Assembly: GCA_012295275.1 (NCBI GenBank)
Contig: CM022675.1
Coordinates: forward strand, 3,816,642 to 3,880,641
Direction: 5' to 3'
Origin: Chrysomallon squamiferum
Lineage: Eukaryota; Mollusca; Gastropoda; Neomphalida; Peltospiridae
Length of the DNA stretch: 64,000 nucleotides
Both the position numbers and the translations under genes were made by a program. The notes below the pieces were generated by a model. It searched no databases. It was not told the DNA's origin and was given only the letters and a program-made list of their open reading frames with translations. This document shows, piece by piece, positions 1 through 13,163 of this stretch. Position 1 is the first letter of the stretch. Each line of letters begins with the position of its first letter.

Positions 1-2100
1 GATTGTTAGAAGAGGCAGTATCTCTATACAGACTGGGGTATGGTAAATCGGATGTAACAGTATCAGCGATGTCGTAGAGGTTGCTGTCAGGTTGTTTATA
101 CAGTTCTGATGTTGTTGTTGATGTTGCAGGTTTCCTGTCCATGGTGTCGTAGTCTTCAGAATCAACGAGGTGGCTGTAGACGTCAGATAAAGCTGCAGTT
201 GTTTTTTCTTTGTTTGTGCTGTCGTAGTCGCTGTCATTGTCAACACCAAGCCGGTTGTAGACATCAGACGTAGTTGTTTTGTTTTTCTTATCACAGGTAT
301 CGTAGTCACCGTCGTTGTCCCCAGCAATGTGGTTGTAGATGTTAGATGTACGAGTTGTTGTGTTTGTTGTATCTGCGTTGTTGCTGTCGTCGTCATGGAT
401 GACTGACAGGTGACTGTCGACTTCAGATGTTGTAGTAGTTGCCGTGTTGATATCCACTGTGTCGTAATCGCCATTTTTGATGTCAGCAGGAGAAGTGTTT
501 TCTGGAACTGCTTTAACATCTGCGATGTCGTAGTCGTTATCATTTCTGTTTTCTGGAATTGTTTTAACATATGCGATGTCGTAGTCGTTATCATTTCTGT
601 TTTCTGGAAGTGTTTTAACATCTGCGATGTCGTAGTCGTTATCATTTCTGTTTTCCATGTTGATAGTAACTCCGTTTGGGACGTTGTAGTAAACACTGTG
701 GTTTCCTTGATTTTCTGATTCAAATTCATAATCTGCCGACGTCGATGTCGTTGTTACCTCATAACTCGGATTTGTGTGACCACGTTGTAAATGTTCAGCA
801 GAGCTGATTTCATTGTTTCTTTTGTTAAAATTAATTCTTAATTTTGGTAACTTCTGAGTTTTAAAACAAAATCGACGTGTTCTGAAAAATGAAGACATTA
901 TTTAAATTTAAACTGTGAAATCCTAAGTTAGTTTTATTATACGAGTTTCTGTCGTGACAACTCTGATAATTCAAAGGAAAAACTATTTTACATTTCAAAT
1001 TAAACTGACGTTAAGTAAAACGAAAAAAGTGAAACATGTAGGTATATTTTTTTTACTTTCGTTCATATTTTTATTTTGTTTTTATTTTGTTTTGAGCATT
1101 ACTAACACACATCGTAAAGAACACATAATTTTGTCTTTCTTTTTCGTTCATTCATTCTTTTTTCCTTTTCTATTTTTTCTTTCATGATTGATTACAACAA
1201 ATTCTCACCGTCTAGACCAGATTACAACGACAACAATGACGACCAAAACCATCACAACAGCGGCGACGCCACCACCAACAGATGCTGAAAATAGTTAACA
1301 TTGATTTTAATCTAAGAACAATTAACTATGTAAATATTTGTATGTATCTATATATTTTATTTTTATTATATTTTTTCACTTATTACTGAAATAATTTTAC
1401 TAATTTTAACACAAATATGACGCATTATTTGCCCTATTTTCAATTTAAATTATATAAAAGAAATTATTAAAAATATAAAAATTAAATAATCTGCTAAGTT
1501 AAAAAATAAAAGAATAATTAAAAGAATACTAACAATGAAAATATTTTTAATTAATTTTTATAAAATTGCAGAATAAACCTAGTAAATTAATACAAGCTAG
1601 TAAAATAAAGTTAGTAAATTAAAAACGAGTAACATAATTCTTGTAAATTAAATAAGCCATCTAGAACACAGAATCTGGGTATAAAAATAAAAATAAATAA
1701 AATTAATTGAAATTTAAAAAATCTAGTAAATGAAATCTAGTCATAAAATCAATAAAATAAATTTAGTAAATTAAAAGTAGTAAATAAATCTAGTAAATTA
1801 AATCATAATAAACCAAAAGAAGAAAATAAATAAATAAATAAAAATAAAAACTATTAAAATACATTTAATAAATTAAATTTAGTAAAATAAATATGTTAAG
1901 TTAACAAAACATTGAAATTAAAACTAACCTGACTTGTTTGATGAATGTTGTGTCTCAGCAGATTGTTTTGTTGGAGTGATCTCCCCTGATGTTGTTGTTG
2001 CTTGTGTAGTTACATTATCTGTAAAAAAAAAGATTTTCTCTAGAAGACATTAGATTTGTTGTTCAATATAAAACTGCTTGTAAGTTATCTTTTAACTTTA

Positions 2101-2164
<64 letters not shown>

Positions 2165-2292
2165 TACTACTACTATTGGTTTAGAATACAGACAGCTGAT
2201 TCTGAAATACAAATATCTGTTATTGTATGCAATTCACAACACATACCTAAACAGATACATAAAAAATATCTGCACAAATGTTCTCTCTCTGT

Positions 2293-2383
<91 letters not shown>

Positions 2384-2859
2384 TTCACAGAATTACAAAC
2401 TATAATATCCATGATAAAGGCATTTTACTTTTGAATTACATTTTACCCTTAATTTAACATGTAAATTATACGTATACAAAAACTTTTGATGTTTTATTTG
2501 TTTTTCTATACTCACACTTCTGACAAATAGTCTGAAGTTTTGTCTGTGCAGGGTAATAATGATAATCATCACTATCAACGGACCAAACCAAACTTTTAAG
2601 AAACTTAGTATTGTCAGAAATCTGTTTTGACACTTCTTTACCTAAAAAATAAGTACATAAATTAATAGAATAAAGCAAAGCTTGAAGATGTCTGTATGTG
2701 TGTATGTGTGTTTGTAGACACATAAATACATAACTAGACCAGATAGATCGATAAAAACATATAAGTATGTAAATGAAATAAAATGTATTAAAATTTCAAA
2801 AATAAAATGTAAATAAAATAAAATAAAATAAAATAAAATAAAATAAAACAAATAAATAA

Positions 2860-2890
<31 letters not shown>

Positions 2891-4182
2891 ATACGTAATT
2901 ATTTCTAAGGACACTAAAGAAAAATGTACCGTTAATCCACCTCCATTTAACTTCTCTGTGAAGTGCAATCCAGTATGATCGCTTCTGTCTTTCTGGTTTT
3001 GTTAAAAGTTCTTTCATAGCTGAGAGTGTATTGTCCGTTAACTTAAGAAAATTTTCATAGTTTTTCTTCCATGTCATATCAGTTAGTGAAATACATGTCT
3101 CAGATTTGCAAACTGACAAGTGCAGCAACCATGTAAGAAATAGTTTTAGTGCGTTCTTCTCTAAGAGAAATAGGAAAAATAAATAAATAAATAAATAAAT
3201 TCAAGAAACAAATAAATAAGATAAATAAAAATAAATAAAAGAAAAAACCAAAACAAAAAAACAAAAATAAAAAAAATAAAAAAACCCCAAAATAAAAAAA
3301 CAAATCAAAAAAAAAAAAATAAAATAAAAATAAAATAAAATAAAATAAAATAAAATAAAAAAAAAAAAAATAAAATAAAATAAACAAATAAATAAATAAA
3401 AACAATACTAGACATACTTTTTCTTCTGATACGACTAATTTACCTTTTATTTTTTATTATTATTATTATTCTTAATTAATTAATTAATTAATTTATTTAT
3501 TTATTTATTTATTTATTTATATAGTCACTGTAACTAAAAATAATGACTCATCTATTTTAAAATAAAATGACCTGTATAAACTGCGTATGCTCTGTAGCTG
3601 TCACAGTTTTGAAAACCAGTTGTAAAACTGTCAGAATTGAACTTGACGTAGCCGCAGCGGTTGATTCCGTCAGCGCTGTCGTCGATTGTAACTGAAGACG
3701 GAAGATCTGTAATGAAGTAATTTATATATTATTATAATTATCACTAAATGAGTGCATACTCAATCTTCATTGGTTCATTCATTCATTCGTTCTTTCATTC
3801 ATTCATTGGTTCATTCATTTATTTATATATTCCTGTGTTTATTCATTCAAAATCCCACTTATACCTTCATCTACTTATGTTAATAAAATACTATAAAATA
3901 GATAAATATTTTATAAATTATGTTAAAGTTGGTAATTTCACCTATTCTATAAATAGAAAGTGTATTTCGTCCTCCGCAGTATTCTTCATATGTCCCTGCA
4001 CATCGAACTCGTTTTGTAGTTGACTTCACAGGACTTGCTGTGTCAGAGATTTCACAGTAACACTGCTTTCCCTACAAAACACAAAATAAAAAACAATAAT
4101 AACAAAAAAAATAACCTAGAAAATTATGCAAATAAATGTATAGTTGTTGTAGTAATATGAACACAACAACAACAACAACAAC

Positions 4183-4232
<50 letters not shown>

Positions 4233-4737
4233 TAAGAAGAAGAAGAGGAAGAAGAAAGATTGTGGTAGTAGTAGTGGTAGAAGTGGTAATAGTAGTAGAA
4301 GATGAAGTAGTGGTATTGGTTGCCGCAGTGACAGTTTAATAGTAGAAGTATGCCTGTCTGTGTGTCCCATTTGTCTGTGTGTGATTCAGGTATCAAAAAA
4401 CAAGAATATATTTAACTCTTTTTGTTTTACATTCAGTGTTTATGAAGACAAAAATTTACTGACATGTAAATCTAAAACAAGTATATATTTAACACTTTTT
4501 GTTTTAAATTCAGTGTTTATGAAGAGAAGAATTTACCAACCTGTAAACCAATTTTTCCATAGCTCGGATTACATTGCTGGAAACATTTAAAAGCATCATT
4601 GTCTTGTATTGAGTATTTACTACTCAAACTCCCAACATCGATATCTCCAACGTACTGGAATAATTTTTCATTGGTATCTGAAAACAAAAACTAAAACAAT
4701 AACAATAACAACAACAACAACAAATAATAACAATAAC

Positions 4738-4815
<78 letters not shown>

Positions 4816-6220
4816 AATATAATAAATGAATAAATAAATAAATAAGCAAATAAATAAACAAAATAAATAAATAAAAAACACATAAAAAAGAAACAGCCTA
4901 TTTACTTATTCATTTATTGTGTTATAATTGTTATTAGTGGGTTTGTTGTTACTGTTGATGTCGTAGATAATGACCAATTTATAAAGTAAAACTTTGACAA
5001 AACGTTAAACATTTATTTATGTTCTAAACTACATTGAAATTACTGATAACAGAATACCTACCAGTCCACATCCACGGTGTATACGTCTCAAAAGCTCCTA
5101 CCCAATAATCTTTGTCTTCTTCCATTACAGAAAAAAGTTTGTTTTTATCTAAATCAGAATGATGAACAAAGAGTCTGCCTCCTGCCTCCTCACAGCCAGA
5201 ATACGCTGCCTCCCACCAAGTTTGTTTTTTATCCAGTGTAAAATATTCTTCTAACATTTCTTCTTGTTTTCTGTCAGACCACGGACCTGTGTTAATTTAT
5301 TAATTATTTATGTTGCATTATGTTGATGAAATTTTATGTTATGTTATAATATATACATTTATATATATGTATTCTGTTTATGTTACATATATTTGCACAT
5401 ACTTGTTTATACTGTTATGGTTTATAAATTTATAAATAATTACTTCTTTATGTGATGATATGTTTAGTCAAAACGTATCATATTGTAATATGTAATACTG
5501 CAACGTTATTATTATTGTTATATTACGTTATGTTATGGTATTGTATATACGACAGGGCTGTTATTTATATTTTGTTACGTAAGAAAAAATGTTGCATTTA
5601 TAGTAAATAGTTTATTTTTAAAAGATGTTATGTTAAAACTTGCTAGCTTATCATGTATTTTTTTACCGTTGTATTGAGACGTTATCTAATGTGAAAACTC
5701 TAAGTTAAACTGTATTACCTTTTGTTGTTCGCTATGCAGTTATTTCATTAACATCACTAGCATTATTTGTATTTAATGTTGTCGTTATTATTGTTGTCGT
5801 TCATGTCGTTACTGTTGGTATTGCTGTTGTTATTGTCGATGTTGCTGTTGCCTTTGTTGTTGTTGTTGTTGTTCTTATTATTATTAACTATGTTACGAGC
5901 TTTTCTTGTTAAAATCCATTAAACATTTATTACATGTTATTTTTAAAATGGTGTGCTTCTGTACCTTAAAATATAATCAGCATATACAAGAAATCACAGT
6001 TTTGAAATCCCTATTAATCAATAAATAACACTTAAATACAACTTAAAATTGTAAGTTATGTCCCCTTGGCATATTTAAAAACTTGAAGCACAACGAACAG
6101 TTAATTTAAACAAATAACAAACTTACTTAGTCTTTCTGCACTTGTAACCTGATTGTAGATCGTTAATATAATCACTGCTGTTACTAAATTCATTATTTCT
6201 TTTTGTTTTCTTGTGTTCAT
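1..6220 (-). CDS. Type I membrane receptor with C-type-lectin-like and WSC domains and a tyrosine-rich tail (3' partial)
   Basis: Ten phase-consistent exons: 6220-6127, 5286-5062, 4677-4541, 4071-3942, 3706-3572, 3160-2930, 2641-2516, 2018-1929, 1284-1209, and 881 to past position 1. Exon 1 encodes a signal peptide with hydrophobic core LVTAVIILTIYN. Exon 2 is the first half of a C-type-lectin-like fold (WWEAAYSGC, YWVGAF, WMWTG). Exons 3-4 form a WSC-type module (CFQQC, CYC, CGG, ending LSIY). Exon 5 looks like the second half of that lectin fold (RCGYV, then NC). Exons 6-7 form a second lectin-like fold (SYWIAL, WRWING, TICQK). Exon 8 is a Thr/Ser-rich stalk, exon 9 the membrane helix (VAAVVMVLVVIVVVVIW, then basic residues). 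Exon 10 is a long cytoplasmic tail with many tyrosines, including NPSY, YNHI, YNRL and YSHL. Inference: a cell-surface glycan or pattern-recognition receptor that signals or internalises by tail phosphorylation. Ca-binding motifs EPN/QPD are not visible, so sugar binding is unproven. The stop codon lies outside the window. Confidence 0.82.
494..660 (-). repeat. 51-bp coding minisatellite in the receptor tail
   Basis: Three adjacent near-identical units (starts of the shared string at 501, 552, 603) encode a 17-residue unit ENRNDNDYDIADVKTLP with few substitutions. Each unit carries one Tyr in an acidic YDIA context, so copy number sets the number of candidate phosphorylation sites. Confidence 0.85.
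1285..1928. other. AT-rich intron 8 of the lectin receptor
   Basis: The stretch is non-coding in all frames and rich in short A/T words resembling tagtaaattaaa. It separates the stalk exon from the membrane-helix exon. No other feature was seen. Confidence 0.6.
2101..2165. repeat. (ATT)n microsatellite
   Basis: Uninterrupted ATT array in intron 7 of the lectin receptor, ending in ACT units. Confidence 0.95.
2298..2381. repeat. (TG)n microsatellite
   Basis: Roughly 40 TG units in intron 7 of the lectin receptor; open frames across it are translation artefacts. Confidence 0.95.
2806..2893. repeat. (AAATA)n and (AAAT)n arrays
   Basis: Pentamer AAATA units followed by tetramer AAAT units in intron 6 of the lectin receptor, just past the donor of exon 6 on the minus strand. 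Confidence 0.9.
3176..3515. repeat. A-rich and (TTTA)n low-complexity block
   Basis: Imperfect AAAT/AAATA runs followed from about 3473 by TTAA and TTTA repeats, filling intron 5 of the lectin receptor. Confidence 0.85.
4162..4325. repeat. Compound trinucleotide array (AAC, AAT, AAG, GTA)
   Basis: Successive AAC, AAT, AAG/AGG and GTA/GTG units in intron 3. A tandem-like pair of about 70 bp also lies at 4395-4545 (TTTTTGTTTTA..TTCAGTGTTTATGAAGA twice), the second copy running up to the exon 3 donor. Confidence 0.85.
4735..4880. repeat. (AAT)n and (AAAT)n arrays
   Basis: About 24 AAT units then AAAT units in intron 2 of the lectin receptor. Confidence 0.95.
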
Positions 6221-6575
6221 TTTTTATATACGAAACTTCTTACCCAAGACGATATAAAAACAGATTTGTTTAAAGCAACCAGGAAGTAGATATTAATAGA
6301 AAGAGGGATGAAATAAGGTCACGCATCTATTATATAATTTGTCAACACAGCTAATTGCTTCACAATAAAAGGTTATCAATGAATGGATACATGTATAACA
6401 GAATACATTGTTTGTAATTTTGTGTTGGTATAAATATAAGTGATACGTTGTTTTACTAATGTAAGTAGCTTGAATTTATTTCAACAATAGCTTACTTTAT
6501 TTGTATGTATTTGTCTTTTTACATAAATTCATAAGTTTATACATGCGCACATCCATACACACAGGCTTAGAAACA

Positions 6576-6662
6576 AACAAACAAACATACATACATACAT
6601 ACATACATACATACATACATACATACATACATACATACATACATACATGCATGCATGCATGT
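6576..6662. repeat. (ACAT)n microsatellite
   Basis: Tetramer array beginning AAAC, then ACAT, ending GCAT; about 300 bp upstream of the receptor start codon. Confidence 0.95.
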
Positions 6663-6794
6663 ATACATCTATGTATATAACCATATACAAATATTTGCAT
6701 GCATGTACATACAAATAAATATATACATATATGTATACATATATACATGCAGACACACCCAGATACAAACACACAAAAATATAAATAAATGCTC

Positions 6795-7090
6795 GGTTTA
6801 TTTTCATACAGCACCTATTCCCAATTTATTTTCACCTATTCCAAACTTAGTTTCATATACATATCTGCACCTTAATTTCACAGACAGCTATTGACAACAC
6901 ATTTTCATACACACAGTTCTTCCCAGCTTTTCACACCAATTCCAGCCTATATTTAGATACACACTTATGTGCAGTTTATTTTTATATACACGTATTTCCA
7001 GCTTATTTTCACATAGACGTTTTAACAGCTTATTTTCATAAACAACTTGTTTTCAGCTTATTTTTATATAACGGATTCTCAGCCTATTTT
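6795..7090. repeat. Degenerate ~33-bp tandem repeat
   Basis: Eight or so diverged units share the core CAGCTTATTTTCATA followed by a variable CA-rich spacer. No coding frame survives. It lies upstream of the lectin receptor's first coding exon and could include its 5' flank. Confidence 0.55.
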
Positions 7091-8873
7091 GACCACGTAA
7101 GATTACAAAGAGAAGGGACAATATTAGATTAAAAACCAGTGTCTACTTCAGTTCGTTGCAAACCTGATAAATACGAGAAATTTTGTATTAATGATATAGT
7201 AAGTGTTTTATTTCTTTAAAAAAACAAAACAAATTGAGCTGTCACATTTAAGAACAATTAATATTAAGTTTGTCATGCATTGTTCTATATATTTGGTAAC
7301 TATATAAATTTTATTTTATCAACTAAAATACAATGTTTGAAGATCTATGAAATATAAACAATGGAAACCAGTTGTTTTCTTACAGAATGATTTTGAAACA
7401 TAACAATCTGGGTGGGGTATTACCTGGGACAGACGATTGTGCAAGCAGTAGAACTGAGTTTTACAGTGTTAGTGTATGAACAATGTAAACACAAAGATAA
7501 GACTTCAGTTTTTCCATTTATCCAAAAATTTTCAAATTGGAATTTAGACAGAGAATAAATTATGAAAGTAAATAAAAATAGATCAAATCAAAATGGCGGA
7601 CCAAAAATATAGAAACTTATACTATATTAAGTTATTTTATCACCAATCGTGACCACAATCTAAAAGGAAGATAGTTTAAGCAGTTTTTTAGTGGCTACTA
7701 AATACAATTCCAGTGTGAAATTAACTTCAGTCAGTATATATACATCACTATGACGTGAAAACTTTATTTCTCAGTTTTTCTAATAAAACAAATTAGGAAG
7801 TGTGCAGTATCTATTTGGAATAAGTATGTGGCTGATAAAAAAAAATAATAAAAAATAATAAAATTAAATTAAAAAAATAATAATCATAATAAACATAAAA
7901 TTAAAAATAATTAAAGTCAACAAATTAAAAAAAATGTTATCACAAAAAGAGTATGGAGAAAAAAAACAAAAAAAAAACAATTATAAAATGATATACCATA
8001 TTTATAATAATATCAAGTTCGTTACATGAAATTAATACCTGCCTTAGCCAAAGTTATAGATAATTAAGTTTGAATGTTATAAACAGAGGATAGAATAAAA
8101 ATAAACATCCAGTCAAATGACAGTATTTGATCATGTGATGTGAAACGTTGCCAGAATGGTTTGTTTATGTATATATATGGAATGTTTTCCGATTTATCCA
8201 CATATCGGATATCCGTGGTACAGGACGATCCGTTTAAATAATAGCGAGGTTTACTCTATCACAATAAAGTTAGATTAACAGATATGCATAAATATACAGA
8301 TAGTCGTCTGGTATTTCATATAATATTTGTAACAAGTTTGTGTTTGAAGAAAAAGAGTTTGTAATCACAATCTCGAATCTGGGATTTCTGAAATTCGAAT
8401 AAAGTATCCTTAATCTGTTATAGTAAAATAATAAAACAAATAAATAACAAACAAAACAAAATTATAATAATAATAAAAATTATAATTGCCAAAAAAGAAA
8501 AACAAAGGTGGTATGTGACACTGCTAACGAGGATTTCAGAAAACACTTCCTTCAAGCGACAAATTTTGTTTCAGTTTAGGTTAATACTTAAAATGTAAGT
8601 GTAAGAACAGATTTCAAATATCACAGAAATAAGGTAAAAAAATAAATCGTACTGACGAAAAGTTCATTTAGATGTTAGGATAAAGTATAAATACAAAATA
8701 AAAAGATAAAAATAATAAATAAAATAAGGCAACTGATAAAAACACTATGAAACACTATTAACGTTTTAAAATATCAACAATAACATCAAGAAGAAGAACA
8801 AAATTTAAAAAAAAAAAAATAAAAACAAAATAAACAAAATAAAACCTGAGCTATGAAACAGAGCTAACATGGG

Positions 8874-8904
<31 letters not shown>

Positions 8905-9085
8905 AACTAACAAAAGCAATTGAAGTAACAATGGTTAAATAACAACAACAACAACAACAATAATAATAATAAAAATGTGGTATGGGACACTTAACATGGA
9001 TTTAAAAAAAATAAAAATAAAACATTTCGTTGCAGACGACAAATTTTGCATCAAAATATCGATCGAATTACAACGGAGATTCTTT
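7091..9085. other. AT-rich intergenic DNA, no gene seen
   Basis: Poly-A/T runs, short AAAT arrays (8878-8904) and ACA/AAT arrays (8940-8972) occur here. No frame has splice-bounded coding character. Confidence 0.5.
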
Positions 9086-9262
9086 TCAATCAGAACTTTC
9101 TAGAACAAAATAAACATTTTTAATGCCTTCAGAAACGTTGTTGTTGTTGTCGGAATTACCGTCCACGTTATCGGAAATTTCTGATTTCCTAGAAGGAACT
9201 TGATTTGTAAGTTGGGGCAAAATGTCTATACAGACTGGGGAGTGGTAAACTAAATAATTAAA
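9086..9262 (-). pseudogene. Relic of a paralogous receptor tail exon
   Basis: On the minus strand the segment around 9250-9222 matches the receptor tail near positions 46-20: TTTACCA, then CCCCAGTCTGTATAGA, in the same order. In the receptor it encodes LPYPSLYRD. The equivalent frame here reads LPLPSLYRH and meets stops on both sides. Another frame stays open to the end (ending VYFVLESSD). The simplest reading is a decayed copy of the 3' exon of a tandem-duplicated lectin-receptor gene. The match is short and the call is tentative. Confidence 0.4.
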
Positions 9263-9289
9263 AACAACCTTCCCATTCATGTTTTAAAT

Positions 9290-11379
9290 TATGTTTTTAA
9301 GATCGAAATTCTTATGTTTATTTATTTATTAAGGTAGCTAAGTGCCCACCAGTGTGGTGCTCCAAGACTTGAAGGGGCATCTCACATAAAACATTCATAA
9401 TAATCTAAACGCAGACGACATCAATTCAAGAATTGAAAAGTAAATTATTTGAAAGCAGTTCGTTGTATATGACAAGTCAGAGGAAACTTCAAGATCGAAG
9501 ATATTTATTTTAATTTTAATTAGGACCAGCATTTCACATTATGTGAAGAGACACTAACAGGGCTACGCGAACTTAATGCAAAGTTACATGGAAGAAAGAA
9601 GCGAGTTTGTCCAAGAATCTGTGTTGAAAGGTTTGTAAATACATAGTACTAGTAGTGGATTATTCGATTTTTTTGAGATATAAATTAAAGTTTATAGTTT
9701 TCCACTATAAGATTCATAATTTACCATTTAGTACAATCAACTTGTTTAATTAGTCTAAATATAGTAAATACGCGTACACACAGACATGCGCGAATTTTTG
9801 TACCCATGATATACTGCACCGAAAACAACTCGTCCCAAACTCTCTTTGAATTCTGTATTTGGTAGCTTTTATGTTATTTGCTGGTTTTCACATCCGCCGA
9901 TTTTTAAAACTTTATTATAGATATATATAGATAAATAAACAAACAAACAACAATACTTTTTCTTTACCTTCCTTTATTTTTTATTTTTTTTAAATCTGCA
10001 ATTGAAACTTTTTAATAACATTAATTAATCTGGTTTCTGTAAAAACTGTTTTCTAATGTTTAAAAAGCAGACTCAGTCTGATGACTGTTATTTCTTAATT
10101 TATTTAAAAAAAATAAAATAAAATCAGTAAAACTACTGTGATATTTAGAAAATTAATGGATATTTCAAATGGCATAGATTCTAATACAACAATTTTCTTG
10201 TTTTTTTAAACTGAGCTTAGAAACCTGTTTCTTATTAATTAGATGAGAAGACATAATTTTCATTTTAGTTTAATTGTTTTAGTTTTTTGGTGGGGTTTTT
10301 TTTCCCCCTAAGAAATTTAATTATTAGCATTTTATCCTATACAGATATTTAAAATTAATATTCCTTTTTTAATGACATTGATATTTAAAAAATTATATTA
10401 GTGCTATTGTTTTATTTTCTAGTATGTACATGTTATTAATAAATACATATGGCTTATATAAAGATATTCTAAGTATGGCTAAGGAGACATAATGGAAAGT
10501 TATCTGGAAGAAAAAGCAAACTTGATAAATTGTTGAAATTTGTAAACAAGTGGTTTTTCAGCATTATGGAATGGTTATACTGAAATTAGTGTATAAATTT
10601 AGTTGTTATAGTGTTGCAGTCCCTGAAAACTGGTCAGATGGTTAAGATGAAAAAGATATGAAGAAAAGAAAATGAACAAAGGGTGTAAAAGTTATTAAAA
10701 CATTTTTGATTTTCGAATCTGTTTCATTATTGTTTTTTTGTTTTTTTAAAAGTGAATTAATAATGCTTATAAAATAGGTTTTTATTCTGATTGATTTCAT
10801 GTTTTGATATGCTATAGATGTTTGATGAATACTAATCAAAAATAATCTGTCTGTGAATAGAAAAACTGACCAATGCCAGTTGTGTTTATTGGTCATGTAA
10901 CAAAATGAGAGTCATATACTGCTAACTGTCATGAATGACTGTTATTTTATTCTTTGAACATTCTAACTGTTCTAATAGTGTGTTAAGGGGCATCTGGGGA
11001 TGTGATGCTCCTAATAGCATAACAAGAATTGTTTTTTAAAGTGTTGTGATAAATCCAGTGTATGCAATTACTGGTAATACAGTTTTGATTGGATGTATCT
11101 GCTTACTGTATAAGGAATGGGTTAAATGTCATATCCATTTTTTGTTTTGTTTGTTAAATATAAATATGTGTATGTTACTTTGTTCTTTCTTGTTTGGTAT
11201 TATTGTTATAAATTTTGCATACTGTCATCAGATGTTAGGTTGCTTTGGCTAGATATAAAAAGAATTATGGATCATACACTGTTAGGGTTTAGGCACTTTT
11301 TAAATATGTTTCTTCTCCAATAATCATTTGGGAATAGACATAATATTTATTGTAATTTTTGTTGTAATAATAAATAAAC
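9290..11379. other. Intergenic AT-rich DNA, no gene supported
   Basis: Two loosely similar stretches (about 9549-9640 and 10478-10570) share AAAGTTA..TGGAAGAAA..AA..TT..TTGAAA..TTTGTAAA, suggesting a diverged repeat. No coding exon was recognised. Confidence 0.4.
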
Positions 11380-11412
11380 CTCTTCCTCTTCATCACTGTT
11401 TTCTGTAATGTA
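11380..11412 (-). other. Exon-like 33-bp segment, copy of 14705-14749
   Basis: On the minus strand GATAAGCATCATTTCAG precedes a short acidic frame (YITENSDEEEE) followed by GTTTAT. The same acceptor and a very similar body recur at 14705-14749. It could be a duplicated small exon or a repeat copy. Confidence 0.25.
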
Positions 11413-12060
11413 CTGAAATGATGCTTATCAACTAAAAATAAAAAGAATATTCATGGGTCACATCATATATACTATAGTTTTATCTAGGATTAGCAATTAT
11501 TCTGATGTAATATAGCTTTTGGACACAAAACAATAACATGGTTATAATTTTTCTAATCATTAATGATTCTTTTTATTTCCCGTCACCCAACAGATCTGCA
11601 GACTATTATTATTGTGATTCTTGCATGAACTCTACTTGTCATGATATTTGTTACATAAAATATAAATTTATTCTGTGCATTACTACACTTTAAAGACTTC
11701 TGAGAATTGGATCCAAACTCAATCCCATGCAAATAAGTTTCTACTCTATTTTTTGGTTGATTGTTTCTGTCAAAACGTTTTAAAAGGGGAGGATAAAAAA
11801 TACTGCAGCTTCTACCCCAGAAACCCTATACTCAAAAAGAGTTATTATGCAGGGGTATAGACACACAGATGTGTATACTATGATAATCACATTTAGACAT
11901 TCTAGCTGATAAACATATTCATTGTACTAAATGCAAATACTGCTGCTTCTGGTGTAAAACTTAAAAACATAACTTGAACAGTTAAATAAACCTGATATTG
12001 ATAAATAATTAATTAAATAGAGTAAGTTAAATTTAACTGATATTCTTTTATTTCTAGACC

Positions 12061-12161
12061 TGAAGCTTACAACAAAAATCCTAACAGTCCAGCAATATGA
12101 TTTTGATATGTAATTGTCTGATCTGACAAGATACAGAGACACTAACACCAACATCCAGGTA
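12061..12161 (+). pseudogene. Exon-like segment with an in-frame stop, unassigned
   Basis: A segment bounded by TTTCTAG and CCAG|GTAAGC. One frame reads through apart from a single TAA, including LSDLTRYRDTNTNIQ after the stop. A further acceptor-like TTTCAG at 12480 opens LLVALRYPLAYSTR before a TGA. The pieces join in phase but carry stops, suggesting a decayed gene fragment. No family was recognised. Confidence 0.25.
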
Positions 12162-13096
12162 AGCAATATAGTCAGTCTGATAATTATTTCAAATATTATG
12201 TTATATTGATAAGGTGCATAATATTGTTGTACAATAAAACAATTTCCAATAAATCTCTAACTTTGAAGTCTAAATATACAATATATTTATTATTACAAAA
12301 GAAACACATTATTACATAAAACCTGCAGTTGTTAGGTTATTAGAAAACTTAATGAAAACTGTTTTAACTGACATTCTGTTTATTTTATAAAAAAAAAAAT
12401 ACATGAGTATGTTCATTATGAAAATATCCTGCACATCAAAGCTATGAGATTTTTATTAAATTACTGCATTTATGTTTCAGTTACTGGTTGCACTTCGATA
12501 TCCATTAGCATATTCCACCAGATGATTTCAGCAGTGTTCTTGTTTCTGTAGATAGAGAAACATCACTTGTTCAATTGCTGGTGCTTTCACCTTCTTCACA
12601 GGAAACTAAAATCCATGAAACCCAGTTATGTGTCTGGAAATACGTGATAGAGAAAACATACTGAAGCATGTCTCATTCAGGTCAAATGTTTACTTTTTCT
12701 CCACCAGTGGGTCAGAAAGCTAATGTATAGTTTTGAAAACTTATTTAAGTTCATCATTAGTCATTAATGTTAAAAAGAGTTCAATTTTTAACAGAAAGTT
12801 ATCTAGCAATATTTTACTTCATGTTCTACAATATTTATTTTTCATGTAGTTGTCTCCCATTACCAGAAAGTGAGCTGAAATAATAAAAGTAATTAAATTA
12901 GCAGTTATTTTCCTTTTAGAGGCTAACCCTTGTTAATATTAAGGATGGAGAAATACCATAATAATAAGTATTTAACAATTATCTTTCTGTTATTTTTTCT
13001 TTTTTTAAATAAGGAAAGAAAAACATCCAAATCCTTGCTGATATTCATTCTGTATTTGTGGATGAAAAGTATCATCTGTACTGTATTATTCATTGC

Positions 13097-13097
13097 A

Positions 13098-13153
<56 letters not shown>

Positions 13154-13163
13154 TAACAACAAC

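Noticed and set aside
1-881. Classical ITAM in the lectin-receptor tail
   Set aside because: YxxL/I motifs are about 25-30 residues apart rather than 6-12, so the strict definition is not met.
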